Source: CBDDFV01 sp965227335 (GTDB lineage: Bacteria > Planctomycetota > Phycisphaerae > Phycisphaerales > SM1A02). From it: a DNA stretch of 64,000 nt. The stretch is from assembly GCA_965227335.1 (NCBI GenBank), contig CBDDFV010000001.1, forward strand, positions 248,001 to 312,000. Direction: 5' to 3'. The position numbers and the translations under genes were made by a program. The notes beneath the pieces were generated by a model. The model saw nothing but the letters and a program-made list of their open reading frames with translations. It did no database searches and was not told where the DNA came from. Positions 26,086 through 35,412 of the stretch are shown here, piece after piece. The stretch's first letter is position 1; each line of letters opens with the position of its first letter.

Positions 26086-27984
26086 TCAGATGATCGGGTC
26101 GTGCGACGGGAGGTTGTGCGCCGGCGCCGTGTTCAACTGGATCACCTGTTCCGACTGCTTCTTACGCGCCGTCTCCGGGTCCACGTAATCGCTGTGACAC
26201 GACGGCTTTGCCTCGGTGTCTTCGCCGCCCATCGCCTTTTTCGTCTTCGACGCCAGACGATGAATCTCCTCCGGGCTCAGCACGCCGCGCTGCTCCAGAA
26301 TCGCCTGTTGTTCGGGCGTGAGGGCCGCGGTCTTCTCCGGCTTGTCCCAGGCGTACTTCTCATCCTTGCCCGAAACAAACTCGGTGATTTCCTTACTGAT
26401 TCGCACCGAACACCAGTCGTGTCCGCACATCGCGCAGAAGTCGGTGTCGACGTCCAGATCCTCGTCGTGGTACGCCCGGGCGACGTCGGGGTCGAAGCTC
26501 AGGTCGAAGTGCTTTTGCCAGTTCAGCGCGGCCCGGGCGCGGGTGAGTTCATCGTCGCGATCCCGCGTCCCGGGAATGCCCAGCGCCACGTCCGCCGCGT
26601 GGGCCGCAATCTTGTACGCGATGCACCCCTGCTTGACGTCGTCCTTCTTCGGCAGGCCGAGATGCTCCTTCGGCGTGACGTAACAGAGCATCGCCGCGCC
26701 GTGATACGCCGCGTTCGTCGCGCCGATACACGACGTGATGTGGTCGTACCCCGGGAAGATGTCGGTCACGAGCGGACCGAGCACGTAGAACGGCGCGCCG
26801 TGACACACGCGGCGTTGCAGTTTCATGTTGTACTCGACCTGGTCCAGGGCGACGTGTCCCGGACCCTCGACCATCACCTGCACGCCCCGGCGCCACGCCC
26901 GCTCGGTCAGCTCGCCGATCGTGTCCAGTTCCGCCAGTTGCGCACGGTCGGTCGCATCCGCCAGTCCGCCGGGACGGAGGCCGTCGCCGATCGAGAACGA
27001 GACGTCATGCTCACGCATGATGTCGCAGATGTCCTCCCAGAGGTCGTACATGGGATTCTCGGCGTTGTGGACGAGCATCCACTTGGCGAGCAGCGACCCG
27101 CCGCGCGAAACGATGCCGATCAGCCGGTCCTTCACGAACCTGAGATGGCCCTTGCGGACGCCGGCGTGGATCGTGAAGTAATCGACGCCCTGCCGCGCCT
27201 GGTGCTCCAGCGTCTCGAGGATCGTCTCGCGGTCGAGGTCTTCGAGCCGGCGGCCGATGATCATCGAGTAGATCGGGACGGTGCCGATCGGCGTGGTCGA
27301 GTTGTGGATGATCGCCTCGCGGCAGGCGTCGAGGTCGCCGCCGGTCGACAGGTCCATCACCGTGTCGGCCCCCCAGCGCTCCGCCCACTTCAGTTTCTCG
27401 ACTTCTTCCTCGGTGCCGGACGACACCGGCGAGGCGCCCATGTTCGCGTTGATCTTCGTCTTCGACGCCCGGCCGATCGCCATCGGATCAAGCTGATACT
27501 TCAGGTGCTGGATGTTGGCGGGAATGATCAGCCGACCCGCCGCGACTTCGTCGCGCACCTGCTCGGGCGTCAGGTGACCTTCGCGCTCCGCCACTCGCTG
27601 CATCTGCGGCGTGATGGTTCCGAGCCGGGCGTGTTCGAGCTGCGTGACCGGCTCGAAGCCCGCGGGCGGGACCGCGACGATCGCGCGATCGCCCTGGTTG
27701 TGGCCGCGGCAGCCGTCGTCGCGTGTCGCGATCGTCCAGCCGTCGGGCAGGAAGTCCCACGCGGTGTGTTCGGACGGCGCCGGCATGCCGGGCGTGTCGG
27801 GGCTCGAGAACATGCGCGGCCCGCCGACATCCGCCCGCAGCGCGAACGATCCGGGCGTCGTGCCGGCGCCGGTTGACGACGGATCGGACGCGCCGTGCAT
27901 CGGCAGACCGGCCGCGAAGGCCGCGTCGGACGAATAATCAAGATCGGAGGGACGGTCGGAAGACGACTGGCTGGACTGGATCAT
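26086..27984 (-). CDS. thiC: phosphomethylpyrimidine synthase
   Basis: ThiC converts AIR to HMP-P in thiamine synthesis using a 4Fe-4S cluster and SAM. The 632-residue protein has the ThiC N-terminal domain (RREGHLTPEQVR-like VAEREGHLTPEQVRDEVA, GRLIIPANIQH), the substrate barrel (INANMGASPVSSG, VMDLSTGGDL, VMVEGPGHV) and the C-terminal cluster motif CAMCGHDWCSVR, which supplies the C-x2-C-x4-C ligands. The length is usual. ATG 27984 is the first start after the riboswitch; the longer open frame upstream is riboswitch DNA. No other thiamine gene adjoins it. Confidence 0.95.
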   Translation of the reverse strand: MIQSSQSSSDRPSDLDYSSDAAFAAGLPMHGASDPSSTGAGTTPGSFALRADVGGPRMFSSPDTPGMPAPSEHTAWDFLPDGWTIATRDDGCRGHNQGDRAIVAVPPAGFEPVTQLEHARLGTITPQMQRVAEREGHLTPEQVRDEVAAGRLIIPANIQHLKYQLDPMAIGRASKTKINANMGASPVSSGTEEEVEKLKWAERWGADTVMDLSTGGDLDACREAIIHNSTTPIGTVPIYSMIIGRRLEDLDRETILETLEHQARQGVDYFTIHAGVRKGHLRFVKDRLIGIVSRGGSLLAKWMLVHNAENPMYDLWEDICDIMREHDVSFSIGDGLRPGGLADATDRAQLAELDTIGELTERAWRRGVQVMVEGPGHVALDQVEYNMKLQRRVCHGAPFYVLGPLVTDIFPGYDHITSCIGATNAAYHGAAMLCYVTPKEHLGLPKKDDVKQGCIAYKIAAHAADVALGIPGTRDRDDELTRARAALNWQKHFDLSFDPDVARAYHDEDLDVDTDFCAMCGHDWCSVRISKEITEFVSGKDEKYAWDKPEKTAALTPEQQAILEQRGVLSPEEIHRLASKTKKAMGGEDTEAKPSCHSDYVDPETARKKQSEQVIQLNTAPAHNLPSHDPII

Positions 27985-27986
27985 GG

Positions 27987-28022
27987 GTCGGACAACTCCG
28001 CGGGGCGGGGGATTCGTCCGAC
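27987..28022 (-). promoter_or_regulatory. hairpin that could hide the thiC ribosome-binding site
   Basis: GTCGGAC at 28022-28016 pairs perfectly with GTCCGAC at 27993-27987 (minus strand) around a 22-nt loop that contains CGGAG, the only Shine-Dalgarno-like sequence before the thiC ATG (11 nt away). It lies downstream of the TPP aptamer and may be its expression platform, acting on translation. The alternative pairing was not modelled. Confidence 0.45.
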
Positions 28023-28066
28023 GAAGGGGGGCGGGTCGGCGCCGGGATCGGCGCACGTCGACACGC

Positions 28067-28166
28067 GTTCGCGTTCCCTCCGCCGGTACAAACCGGATCA
28101 GGTTCCACGGGTGCTTCTCAGTCTCGCTCCGCCTCGGGAAAGGCGGGCGACACGCCCCGCGCGAAC
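28067..28166 (-). ncRNA. TPP riboswitch (THI element)
   Basis: The minus strand shows the THI-box core: CTGAGA, ACCCGTGGAACCTGATCCGG and GGCGGAGGGAACGCG, together with a GGGGCGTG-containing 5' arm. GTTCGCG at 28166-28160 pairs with CGCGAAC at 28073-28067 to close P1. A -10-like TACACT at 28178-28173 places the start at the P1 5' end. Binding of thiamine pyrophosphate would reduce expression of thiC, 82 nt downstream. Confidence 0.95.
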
Positions 28167-28216
28167 ACACGTAGTGTAGTCGGCCTCGCGCCGCCGTGCC
28201 GGACCGCTCGATCCGG

Positions 28217-29158
28217 TCAGCCCGTCCAGGCGGCGAGGAGTGCAGCCAGATCGCCCGCATCGACCGACCCGCTGCCGTCGAGATCCGCCGGGCAGAGCCC
28301 GTCGCACGGCCCCCACGCCGCGAGCAGCACCGCGAGATCCGACGCGTCGACCGCGCCGTCGTCGTTCAGGTCCGCCGCGGGCCCCGGGTCGACCTCGCCG
28401 ATCGCGTATTCAATCCCGCCCCGGACGTGCAGCCGGAACCACTCCATCGAGTAGGTCGACGTGGTGTGCCCCATCGCCGTGTACCACGCGCGGCCGCCCG
28501 CATACTCCCGCTTCCACGCCACCGGATGCACCGCGCCCATCGAGCCCCCGTTGTACGTCGACTCGTCGACCGTCAGCAGCACCTGCGTCCCGTCGAGGTC
28601 CGCCGGGTTGGATTGGAAGTTGTACCACTCGTCATTGTGCTCGAACGTCGCGTCAAGATGCATCGTCGACGGATCGTCCGGCGCTTCGTTGACGACCGTC
28701 GCAGCCTGCACCGACGGGTGATTCTGAAACCACGCGCCGATGAGCTGTCCGTAGAACGGCCAGCCGTACTCGGTGTCCGTGGCGGAATGGATGCCGACGA
28801 AGCCGCGCCCGGACGCGATCCAGTTCTCGAACGCCGCTTGCTGATCATCGTCGAGGATGTCGCCCGTCGTGTTGAGGAACACGATCGCGTCGTAGAGCAG
28901 CAGCGTGCGCTCGGTGAACAGCGCATCGTCCTCGCTCGACTCCACGATGAAGCCGTGTTCGGCCGCGAGGTCGGCGATCATCGCGTGCCCGGCGTCGATC
29001 TGGCTGGAGTGGCGGAACCCTTCGGTCTTCGAGAACACGAGCACGCGGGGCAGCGGGCCGTCACCCGCCGCGCAGACGCCGCTGGCCGCCGTCATCGCGC
29101 CCAGTATCATCGCGCTCAGGGCCGGCGCGCCGAGTCGCCTCGTTCGTCCTACCATCAT
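28217..29158 (-). CDS. secreted ThuA-like protein with dockerin-type tail
   Basis: The 313-residue product has a signal peptide (APALSAMILGAMTAASGVCAA) and a ThuA/GATase-like fold: RVLVFSKTEGFRHSSQIDAG, LLYDAIVFLNTTGDIL, and GRGFVGIHSATDTEYGWPFY. ThuA domains occur in trehalose-utilisation and in many planctomycete exported proteins; the catalytic role is unclear. The C-terminus has two calcium-type repeats (DLNDDGAVDASDLAVLLAAW, DLDGSGSVDAGDLAALLAAW). It opens the run of dockerin-tailed genes and starts at the first of two adjacent ATGs. Confidence 0.87.
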   Translation of the reverse strand: MMVGRTRRLGAPALSAMILGAMTAASGVCAAGDGPLPRVLVFSKTEGFRHSSQIDAGHAMIADLAAEHGFIVESSEDDALFTERTLLLYDAIVFLNTTGDILDDDQQAAFENWIASGRGFVGIHSATDTEYGWPFYGQLIGAWFQNHPSVQAATVVNEAPDDPSTMHLDATFEHNDEWYNFQSNPADLDGTQVLLTVDESTYNGGSMGAVHPVAWKREYAGGRAWYTAMGHTTSTYSMEWFRLHVRGGIEYAIGEVDPGPAADLNDDGAVDASDLAVLLAAWGPCDGLCPADLDGSGSVDAGDLAALLAAWTG

Positions 29159-29219
29159 GGTCAGTGCCTTTCCCTCGCCGGAATCACCTTACGGATCCGG
29201 CCGCCCGATTGATAGGAGC

Positions 29220-29897
29220 ATGTTCGTGCCAGACGCCGCAGGAACGTCGGAATCGTTTGCTGAACTCTTTCGCGAGCAGAAGGCCTCGGCGATTCTGCGG
29301 ACCCACGATCAGGACGCCGCGCGGTCGGCGATGAGCGCGGCGGTCGACGCGGGGTTCCGCATCATCGAGTTCACGATGACGACGCCGGGGGCGCTGGAGT
29401 TGATCCGCGAGTTCGCCGCGCGTCCGGACCTGGTGGTGGGGGCGGGGACGGTGCTGACGGCGGCGGAGGCGGACGCGGCGATCGACGCGGGCGCGCGGTT
29501 CCTCGTCTCGCCGGTGACGGATGAAGTCGTGATCGGTCGTGCGCACGAGCGGGGCGTGGCCTCGATGCCCGGCGCGTTCACCCCGACGGAGATGCTGCGT
29601 GCGCATCGCGCGGGCGCGACATTGGTGAAGTTGTTCCCCGCTCCGGAGCCGGGGCCGCGGTACGTCAAGGCGTGTCTCGGTCCGATGCCGTTCCTGAAGA
29701 TCGTCCCGACGAGCGGCGCGCACGAGAACAACGCCGCGGCGTTTTTGAAGTCCGGGGCGTGGGCGGTGGGCTTCGTGAACCCGCTGTTCGACCCGAACGA
29801 CATCGCGGCGGGCCGTTTCGACCGCATCCGCGAGCGCGGCGAGCGGTTGTTGAAGGCGGTGGATTCGCCCGCCGCGCCGACGAGCGCCACGGCGTAG
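29220..29897 (+). CDS. eda: 2-dehydro-3-deoxy-phosphogluconate (KDPG) aldolase
   Basis: The 225-residue class I aldolase shows the Eda core: RIIEFTMTTPGALELIREFA (catalytic Glu), VVGAGTVLTAAEADAAIDAG, FLVSPVTDEVV, ASMPGAFTPTEM, and the Schiff-base Lys in GATLVKLFPAPEPGP. It cleaves KDPG or KDPGal in the Entner-Doudoroff or related sugar-acid route; edd is not nearby. AGGAG lies 1 nt before the ATG at 29220 and 7 nt before a GTG at 29226, so the latter is an alternative start. A repeated hairpin array follows the stop. Confidence 0.92.
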   Translation: MFVPDAAGTSESFAELFREQKASAILRTHDQDAARSAMSAAVDAGFRIIEFTMTTPGALELIREFAARPDLVVGAGTVLTAAEADAAIDAGARFLVSPVTDEVVIGRAHERGVASMPGAFTPTEMLRAHRAGATLVKLFPAPEPGPRYVKACLGPMPFLKIVPTSGAHENNAAAFLKSGAWAVGFVNPLFDPNDIAAGRFDRIRERGERLLKAVDSPAAPTSATA

Positions 29898-29898
29898 G

Positions 29899-30256
29899 GT
29901 CCGCACCCCGTGCGGACCGCGGGGGATGGTTCATATCTAAGATGCGCGCCGTCGGCCCGCGGGTCAGTATGGCGTGGGCGTTTGGTCGAGGCGCCGAATG
30001 ATCGAACGCTCCACGCGGTCCGCACGGGGTGCGGACCCTACCGTTCGGGGCATATGGCCGTTCGTTGGCCCGCGGGTCGGTGTGGCGTGGGTGTTTGGTC
30101 GAGACCGGGATGATCGAACGCCCCACGCGGTCCGCACGGGGTGCGGACCCTACCGTTCGGGGTTCGTCGGCCGGCGGGTCGGCGTGGCGTGGGCGTTTGG
30201 TTGAGATCCGAATGATCGGACGCCCCACGCGGTCCGCCCGGGGTGCGGATCCTACC
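29899..30256. repeat. tandem array of 102-119 bp units, each opening with a palindrome
   Basis: Three full units start at 29899, 30018 and 30130, and a partial fourth at 30232. Each begins with GTCCGCAC-NNN-GTGCGGAC (8-bp stem, 3-nt loop; the last copy is degenerate) and continues with CTACCGTTCGGGG and GGCGTGGGNGTTTGGT sequences, closing with ATGATCGAACGCNCCACGCG. Unit 1 has a CCC loop instead of GGG. The 484-bp gap 29898-30381 holds no convincing gene; the first hairpin may terminate eda. Confidence 0.8.
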
Positions 30257-30381
30257 TCATACACGGCCTTTTTGAGGATTCCTGCGCCGCGTGGCGGGTC
30301 GGGGGTCGTACTGTTGCATGAGAAGGTCGCGGCGTCTCCTCCACGTCCTCCCGCCGCGTCGAGACGAGGATCCCCACCCCC

Positions 30382-32766
30382 ATGCATCACTTGGCGAGAA
30401 TCGGTCTGATCGTCGCGGCGGCCGCCGCGCTGACCCCTGTTCTGCTGCCCGGACCGTCGGGCTCGTCCGTCGGGTTTGACCGCGACCGCACGCCGCGGGA
30501 CGTCGACGTCACCGAGCACGAGGAGTACGGCCCGCCGCCGCCCGGCTACTACGTCATCCAGGGCGACCGGCGGCCCGGCTGGACGACGGCCGACATGCTT
30601 TTCAGTCCGTCCGATGCGCCGCCGCCGCTCGAGTGGTGCCCGCTCGGGCCGAAGCCGATCCTCGACGAGTTCTGGAGCGGGGATGACGAAGCGACGGGCC
30701 GCGTCGTCGACATCGCGCCGCATCCGACGAATCCCGACGTCGCGTACATCGCGTCCGCGTCGGGCGGCGTCTGGATCACCAGCGACGGCGGCGCCGCGTG
30801 GTCGCCGCTCACCGATGAATTGCCGAACCTGAACCACGGCACGGTCGCGGTCGCGCCGTCGAACCCCGACATCGTGATCGCCGGCACGGGCGAGTTCACG
30901 ACGAGTTCGTCCGGCGACGGTCTGTTCCGCTCGCTCGACGGCGGCATGACGTGGGATCGCATCGCGACGTTCAACGAGGTCGGCGAGGATTCCTCGCAGC
31001 TCATCATTCACCCGACGAACCCGGACATCATCCACCACACCGGCAAGGCGCCGAAGGGGCACGTGTTCACGACGAACGGCGGCGCGACATGGTCGACGTC
31101 GACGATCGCGGGCTTCACGATCTCCGACATGGCGATGCGTCCGGATGATCCCGACACCCTCTGGTTCGCCTGTCGCAACGGGCCGGTCTACCGCACCACC
31201 GACGGCGGCCTGCTGTTCGAGTCCGGCTTCCCCGGTCTGCCGGCGACGTTGCAGCAGCGCGGCCTGTTCGCGATCGCGCCGTCCGACCCCGACGTGATGT
31301 ACTTCGCCCACATCGACTTCAACGCGAGCCTCGAAGGCCTCTACAAGTCGACGAACGGCGGCGACTCGTGGTTCCGACTCAACAACACGCCGAATTTCCC
31401 CTTCCCGCAGGGGTGGTACGACGCGTGCATCACGGTGGACCCGGCGGACGCCGACGTCATCCTGTGCGGCGGCGTCTTCCCGACGTACGCCGTCGCCGGC
31501 GTCATCCGCTCCGTCGACGGCGGCGACACCTGGACCGACGTCACCTTCGGCCTCGACGGCAATCAGGTGCACCCCGACCAGCACACCTTCGCGTGGGGGG
31601 CCGACGGCGCCCTCTGGCTCGGCAACGACGGCGGCGTCTGGAAGACGTACGATCGCGGCGATTCGTGGATCAACTGCAACGACCACCTCGCCCTGACACA
31701 GAACTACACGGTCGCGCTGCACCCGGTGTTCGCCGGCATCATGATGACCGGCACCCAGGACAACGGCACCGTCGAGAACTTCAAGGCGGGCAACGACGAC
31801 TGGGTGCAGGTGATCGGCGGCGACGGCGGGTACCTGATGTGGGATCCCGACGACCCGATCCGACGCTACACGACCTACGTGCGTCTGTCCGTCTTCCGCT
31901 TCGTGGGCGGGTCGTCGCAGAACATCTCCGGACCGTGGCAGAACGACTCCCGCGCGTTCATCGCGCCGCTCGTCATGGATCCCAACGATCCGAAGACGCT
32001 GCTCGGCGGCACCAACCGCGTGTGGCGCACGAACAACGCCGATGACGAAGCGGACTGGGCGCCGATCAGCACGACCAGCGTCGGCGGATCCGACTATCTC
32101 ACCGCGATCGCCGTGGCCCCGAGCGACAGCGAAACGATCTACGTCGGCAACCGTGACGGCGACGTCTGGATGACGCGGACGGACGGCGCGATCTGGATTC
32201 AGAAGCTCGATCACATCGGCACGGTCGTCGACATCGTGGTCGACCCCGACGACTGGCAGCACGCGTACGTTGCGATCTTCACCGGGGGAGCCGGACGCGT
32301 CTGGGAGACGACCACCGCCGGCAACGACTGGACCGACATCACCGGCGACCTCGAGGACGGCTTCCGCTCCAAGGCGCTGATCGCGGACTGGCGGTTCGAC
32401 CCGCCCCATCTCTACCTCGGGACGGGGGCGGGCGTGTTCTCGTCGCGCGACAACGGAACGACATGGATCAAGGACGGCCTCGATCTGCCCAACGTCAACA
32501 TCGGCGACCTCGCGATCAACCGCCTCGACGACACGCTGGTCGCCGCGACCTACGGGCGGGGCGCCTGGATGGCCGACCTCCCGCCCGACCCGAACACGCC
32601 CGATCTCAACGGCGACGGCGTCGTCGACGCGGCGGACCTCGCGGCGCTCCTCGCCGCGTGGGGCCCATGTGCGCCGGGGTCGTGCCCGGGCGACCTGAAC
32701 GGCGACGGTCTCGTCGACGGCGCGGATCTCGCCATCCTGCTGGCGGCGTGGGGCATGACGCCGTAA
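30382..32766 (+). CDS. secreted VPS10/BNR-propeller protein with dockerin-type tail
   Basis: The 794-residue product has a signal peptide (LIVAAAAALTPVLL) and a long region of Asp-box propeller repeats of the VPS10/exo-sialidase class: VWITSDGGAAWSPL, LFRSLDGGMTWDRI, VFTTNGGATWSTS, YKSTNGGDSWFRL, IRSVDGGDTWTDV, WKTYDRGDSWINC. The PHPTNPDVAYIASASGGV-type starts mark individual blades. Two C-terminal calcium-type repeats follow (DLNGDGVVDAADLAALLAAW, DLNGDGLVDGADLAILLAAW). Enzymatic function is not inferred. GAGGA precedes the ATG by about 12 nt. A strong terminator follows. Confidence 0.85.
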   Translation: MHHLARIGLIVAAAAALTPVLLPGPSGSSVGFDRDRTPRDVDVTEHEEYGPPPPGYYVIQGDRRPGWTTADMLFSPSDAPPPLEWCPLGPKPILDEFWSGDDEATGRVVDIAPHPTNPDVAYIASASGGVWITSDGGAAWSPLTDELPNLNHGTVAVAPSNPDIVIAGTGEFTTSSSGDGLFRSLDGGMTWDRIATFNEVGEDSSQLIIHPTNPDIIHHTGKAPKGHVFTTNGGATWSTSTIAGFTISDMAMRPDDPDTLWFACRNGPVYRTTDGGLLFESGFPGLPATLQQRGLFAIAPSDPDVMYFAHIDFNASLEGLYKSTNGGDSWFRLNNTPNFPFPQGWYDACITVDPADADVILCGGVFPTYAVAGVIRSVDGGDTWTDVTFGLDGNQVHPDQHTFAWGADGALWLGNDGGVWKTYDRGDSWINCNDHLALTQNYTVALHPVFAGIMMTGTQDNGTVENFKAGNDDWVQVIGGDGGYLMWDPDDPIRRYTTYVRLSVFRFVGGSSQNISGPWQNDSRAFIAPLVMDPNDPKTLLGGTNRVWRTNNADDEADWAPISTTSVGGSDYLTAIAVAPSDSETIYVGNRDGDVWMTRTDGAIWIQKLDHIGTVVDIVVDPDDWQHAYVAIFTGGAGRVWETTTAGNDWTDITGDLEDGFRSKALIADWRFDPPHLYLGTGAGVFSSRDNGTTWIKDGLDLPNVNIGDLAINRLDDTLVAATYGRGAWMADLPPDPNTPDLNGDGVVDAADLAALLAAWGPCAPGSCPGDLNGDGLVDGADLAILLAAWGMTP

Positions 32767-32799
32767 GGAGCCGGCGGGTTGAGGATCGGATCAGGCGAC

Positions 32800-32839
32800 A
32801 ACGCCGCCGCGCTGGCAAAGCAGCGCGGCGGCGTTTTCG
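32800..32839. terminator. strong intrinsic terminator between convergent genes
   Basis: AACGCCGCCGCGCTG (32800-32814) and its exact complement CAGCGCGGCGGCGTT (32821-32835) form a 15-bp stem around GCAAAG, with TTCGT after it. On the minus strand the same stem is followed by TGTCG. It separates the convergent ends of two dockerin-tailed genes and likely serves mainly the plus strand. Confidence 0.8.
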
Positions 32840-32864
32840 TGCGCGGGCGGGCACGGTCAGCGGA

Positions 32865-35276
32865 TCACCCCGTCCAGTTCGCCAGCAGCAACGCCAGGTC
32901 CGCGGCGTCGACGTCGCCGTCGTTGTCGAGGTCGCCGGTCGGGCCGCTCGAACCCCACGCGGCGAGGAGGGCCGCGAGGTCCGCCGCGTCGACATCGTTG
33001 TCGCCGTCGATATCCCCGACGGGCGGGATCGACGTCACGGTGACCACCACGTCGTTCCCGACGGTCTCGACCGCCACGCCCACCGGGGATTCGACGGCGT
33101 CGAATCCGCCGTTGATGTTCGCGGCGTCGATGATCGTGAACTGGTCGCCGATCTCGACCGCGAAGGCGTCAACGAGCTTCAGTCGCAGCGTCCCGCCGAG
33201 CGTGAGGGTGTTGAACGAGAAGACCTGGTCGTGCTCCGTCACGGGCGTCGGCCCGCCGATCTCGATCTCCAGCGTTCCCGTCGGGTCGAAGGTGAAGTTC
33301 CCGAAGATCTGCATCTGGCCGATCGGGAGGCCGGGCGCGATGACGCCGAAGTTGTCGAGGTTGTCGTTCACCTGGAGGTCGCCGCCTTCGATGCGTCCGT
33401 CCGCTTCGTTGACGAGGGTCCCTCCGAAGGTGTTCTGCAGCCGGATGTCGTCGGCGATGGAGATCAGGGCGGCGTTGGTCAGCGTCGCCGGCGTGTTGAG
33501 AGCGAGGTTCTGGCCGACGGTCATCACGCCTTCATTGCGAACCGCGCCGTTGATCTGCTTCGATCCGAAGCTCGGCGTCACGTCGATCAGCCCGAGGTTG
33601 AGCAGCGTTGCGCCGGGGGCGGGATCGAGGATCGTCGTGGCGACGCAGCAGCCGAGGCCTTCGAGCCGGATGACGCCGTGGTTCGTGACGTCGAACGGCA
33701 TGCTCGCAACCACGGTCGATCCGGCCGGCGCCGCGAGATGAAGCGTGTGATTCGGACGGAGGTCGCCGGTCAGGGTCGACGTGTTGCGGAAGGTGAACGC
33801 GGCGGTGTCGGTTCCGCCCGCCGCGCCGGCCGGAGCGATATCCAGATTCGCGTTCTGGATCCGTGTGAAGGCGAGGAGATCGCCGCCGAGGTAGTCGAGC
33901 GTTCCGCCGTTGATGACCACGAGTTCGCCGTCGCCGTCGACGACGCCGGCTTCCTGCGTCATGGTCGCGGGGCCGGAGACAATGAGATCGGTGTCGGGTC
34001 CGTTGAGGGAGATGCTCCCGAGATTGGCGAGATCATCGCCCGCCTCGTCGAAGACGACGCTCTGCGCGACCGTCATGTCGCCCATGTTCAGGAAGTCGCC
34101 GTTGATGAACCGCCCGCCGATGGTCGGCGTGACGTTGACAAGGCCGAGGTTCGTGAACGTCGCGTCCGGCGCGACATCGAGCGTGAGGTTGAGGCCCGCG
34201 CAGCAACCGATCGTGTCGAACCGAAGTTCGCCGAAGTTCATGACGTCTTCGGGCAGGTTCAGCGTTCCGTTCCCGCCGCCCGCGGTTTCCTCGGCGATCA
34301 CGACCTGCGGGGCCTTGATGTCGCCGAGCAGCGTATTCGTCTGGCGGAGGTGGAAGACGCCGACGCCGACGCCGTCCGGGCCGAGGATGAGCGTGGACCC
34401 GTCCTGCAGGCGGATCTCGCCCGCCGTCGCCCCGCCGTTGAAGTGCAGCGTGCTCCCGCTGTTGAACTCGATCCACTGGGGGGCCGAAGCTTCGAGAAGG
34501 CCGTCCGTGGTGGTGAGCGTGGCGCCGTTCTGGAAGAAGACCTGACCGCCGACGGCGGCGGTGATCTGTCCCGCGTTCGTCACGTGCGTGGTCGGACCGT
34601 CGAAGCGGACGGTCGGGGCGAAAGTCATCACCCCCTGGTTGTCGTAGACGCCGCGCAGAATCCGCACGCCGGGACTGGGGACGGCCTCGACCACGGACGC
34701 GTTGGTGAAGACCGCGTCCTCCGCCATGTCGAGCGTGATCGTCGTCCCGATGCAGCACGGCGAAACGCCGAACTGGACCAGCCCGGCGTTGAAGATCGGA
34801 TTGTCGACGGCGAGCGTGGTGTCCTGGAAGTTCGTCGTCAGTTGCAGGACGTTGTTGTTGTCGAAGGCCTGCACCGCGATCGAACTCTCGCCCCGCACGA
34901 GGAACTCACCGCCGTTGGTGATGATTCCGACGTCGCCGATGATGTCTCCGTCGCGGAGATCCACCTGGGCGCTCGGCAGGATATTGAGCGACACCGCGAA
35001 GTTGAGCGTGTTGTCGTCGATCAGGAAGCGGGCGTCGGGCGACTCCACGTTCACCGAGCCGACGTTCACGTTCAGGTCCATGTCCAGCGTGTACGGGATG
35101 CCGAAGTTTTCGAAGTCGATGACGGCCACGTCGCCGAGATCGCCGGGGAAATCGTCTTCCCAGCATTCCACCTGGCTGTAGAGGCCGTCGTCGCACTGCC
35201 AGTGTCCGACGCCCGCGAAGCTCGCGGAGACGCCGCCGATGAAGAGTGAAGAGACAATGATCGCGCTTCGGTGCAT
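32865..35276 (-). CDS. secreted beta-helix-like protein of three ~184-residue modules with dockerin-type tail
   Basis: The 803-residue product has a signal peptide (IIVSSLFIGGVSASFA) and then beta-strand-rich sequence with many N-G-G and T-N-x-G turns, as in pectate-lyase-like or autotransporter-like solenoids. A module is present three times, each with an adjacent Cys pair (residues 174-175, 358-359, 543-544: VSPCCIGTT, IGCCAGLN, LGCCVATT) at a spacing of 184-185. The C-terminus has two calcium-type repeats. The Cys pairs could be disulphide bonded or metal-binding. Function is unknown. Confidence 0.82.
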   Translation of the reverse strand: MHRSAIIVSSLFIGGVSASFAGVGHWQCDDGLYSQVECWEDDFPGDLGDVAVIDFENFGIPYTLDMDLNVNVGSVNVESPDARFLIDDNTLNFAVSLNILPSAQVDLRDGDIIGDVGIITNGGEFLVRGESSIAVQAFDNNNVLQLTTNFQDTTLAVDNPIFNAGLVQFGVSPCCIGTTITLDMAEDAVFTNASVVEAVPSPGVRILRGVYDNQGVMTFAPTVRFDGPTTHVTNAGQITAAVGGQVFFQNGATLTTTDGLLEASAPQWIEFNSGSTLHFNGGATAGEIRLQDGSTLILGPDGVGVGVFHLRQTNTLLGDIKAPQVVIAEETAGGGNGTLNLPEDVMNFGELRFDTIGCCAGLNLTLDVAPDATFTNLGLVNVTPTIGGRFINGDFLNMGDMTVAQSVVFDEAGDDLANLGSISLNGPDTDLIVSGPATMTQEAGVVDGDGELVVINGGTLDYLGGDLLAFTRIQNANLDIAPAGAAGGTDTAAFTFRNTSTLTGDLRPNHTLHLAAPAGSTVVASMPFDVTNHGVIRLEGLGCCVATTILDPAPGATLLNLGLIDVTPSFGSKQINGAVRNEGVMTVGQNLALNTPATLTNAALISIADDIRLQNTFGGTLVNEADGRIEGGDLQVNDNLDNFGVIAPGLPIGQMQIFGNFTFDPTGTLEIEIGGPTPVTEHDQVFSFNTLTLGGTLRLKLVDAFAVEIGDQFTIIDAANINGGFDAVESPVGVAVETVGNDVVVTVTSIPPVGDIDGDNDVDAADLAALLAAWGSSGPTGDLDNDGDVDAADLALLLANWTG

Positions 35277-35412
35277 GGGTTCCGGCCCTCAGTAGATGGA
35301 CATGAGCGTGTTCGCGCGGATGGACTCCGGACGAACGGCGTGACGGAGGGCGGTACGAGCGTCGCGATCCCGCGGATTGGTCCGACCCCGCCGGCCGGCG
35401 GCGTCCGGAACG

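Noticed and set aside
28166..28260. N-terminal extension of thiC up to 28260
   Set aside because: That sequence is the TPP riboswitch and its promoter; the family start is at 27984.
29899..30256. CRISPR array or insertion sequence
   Set aside because: The palindromes are separated by conserved rather than unique sequence, and there is no transposase.
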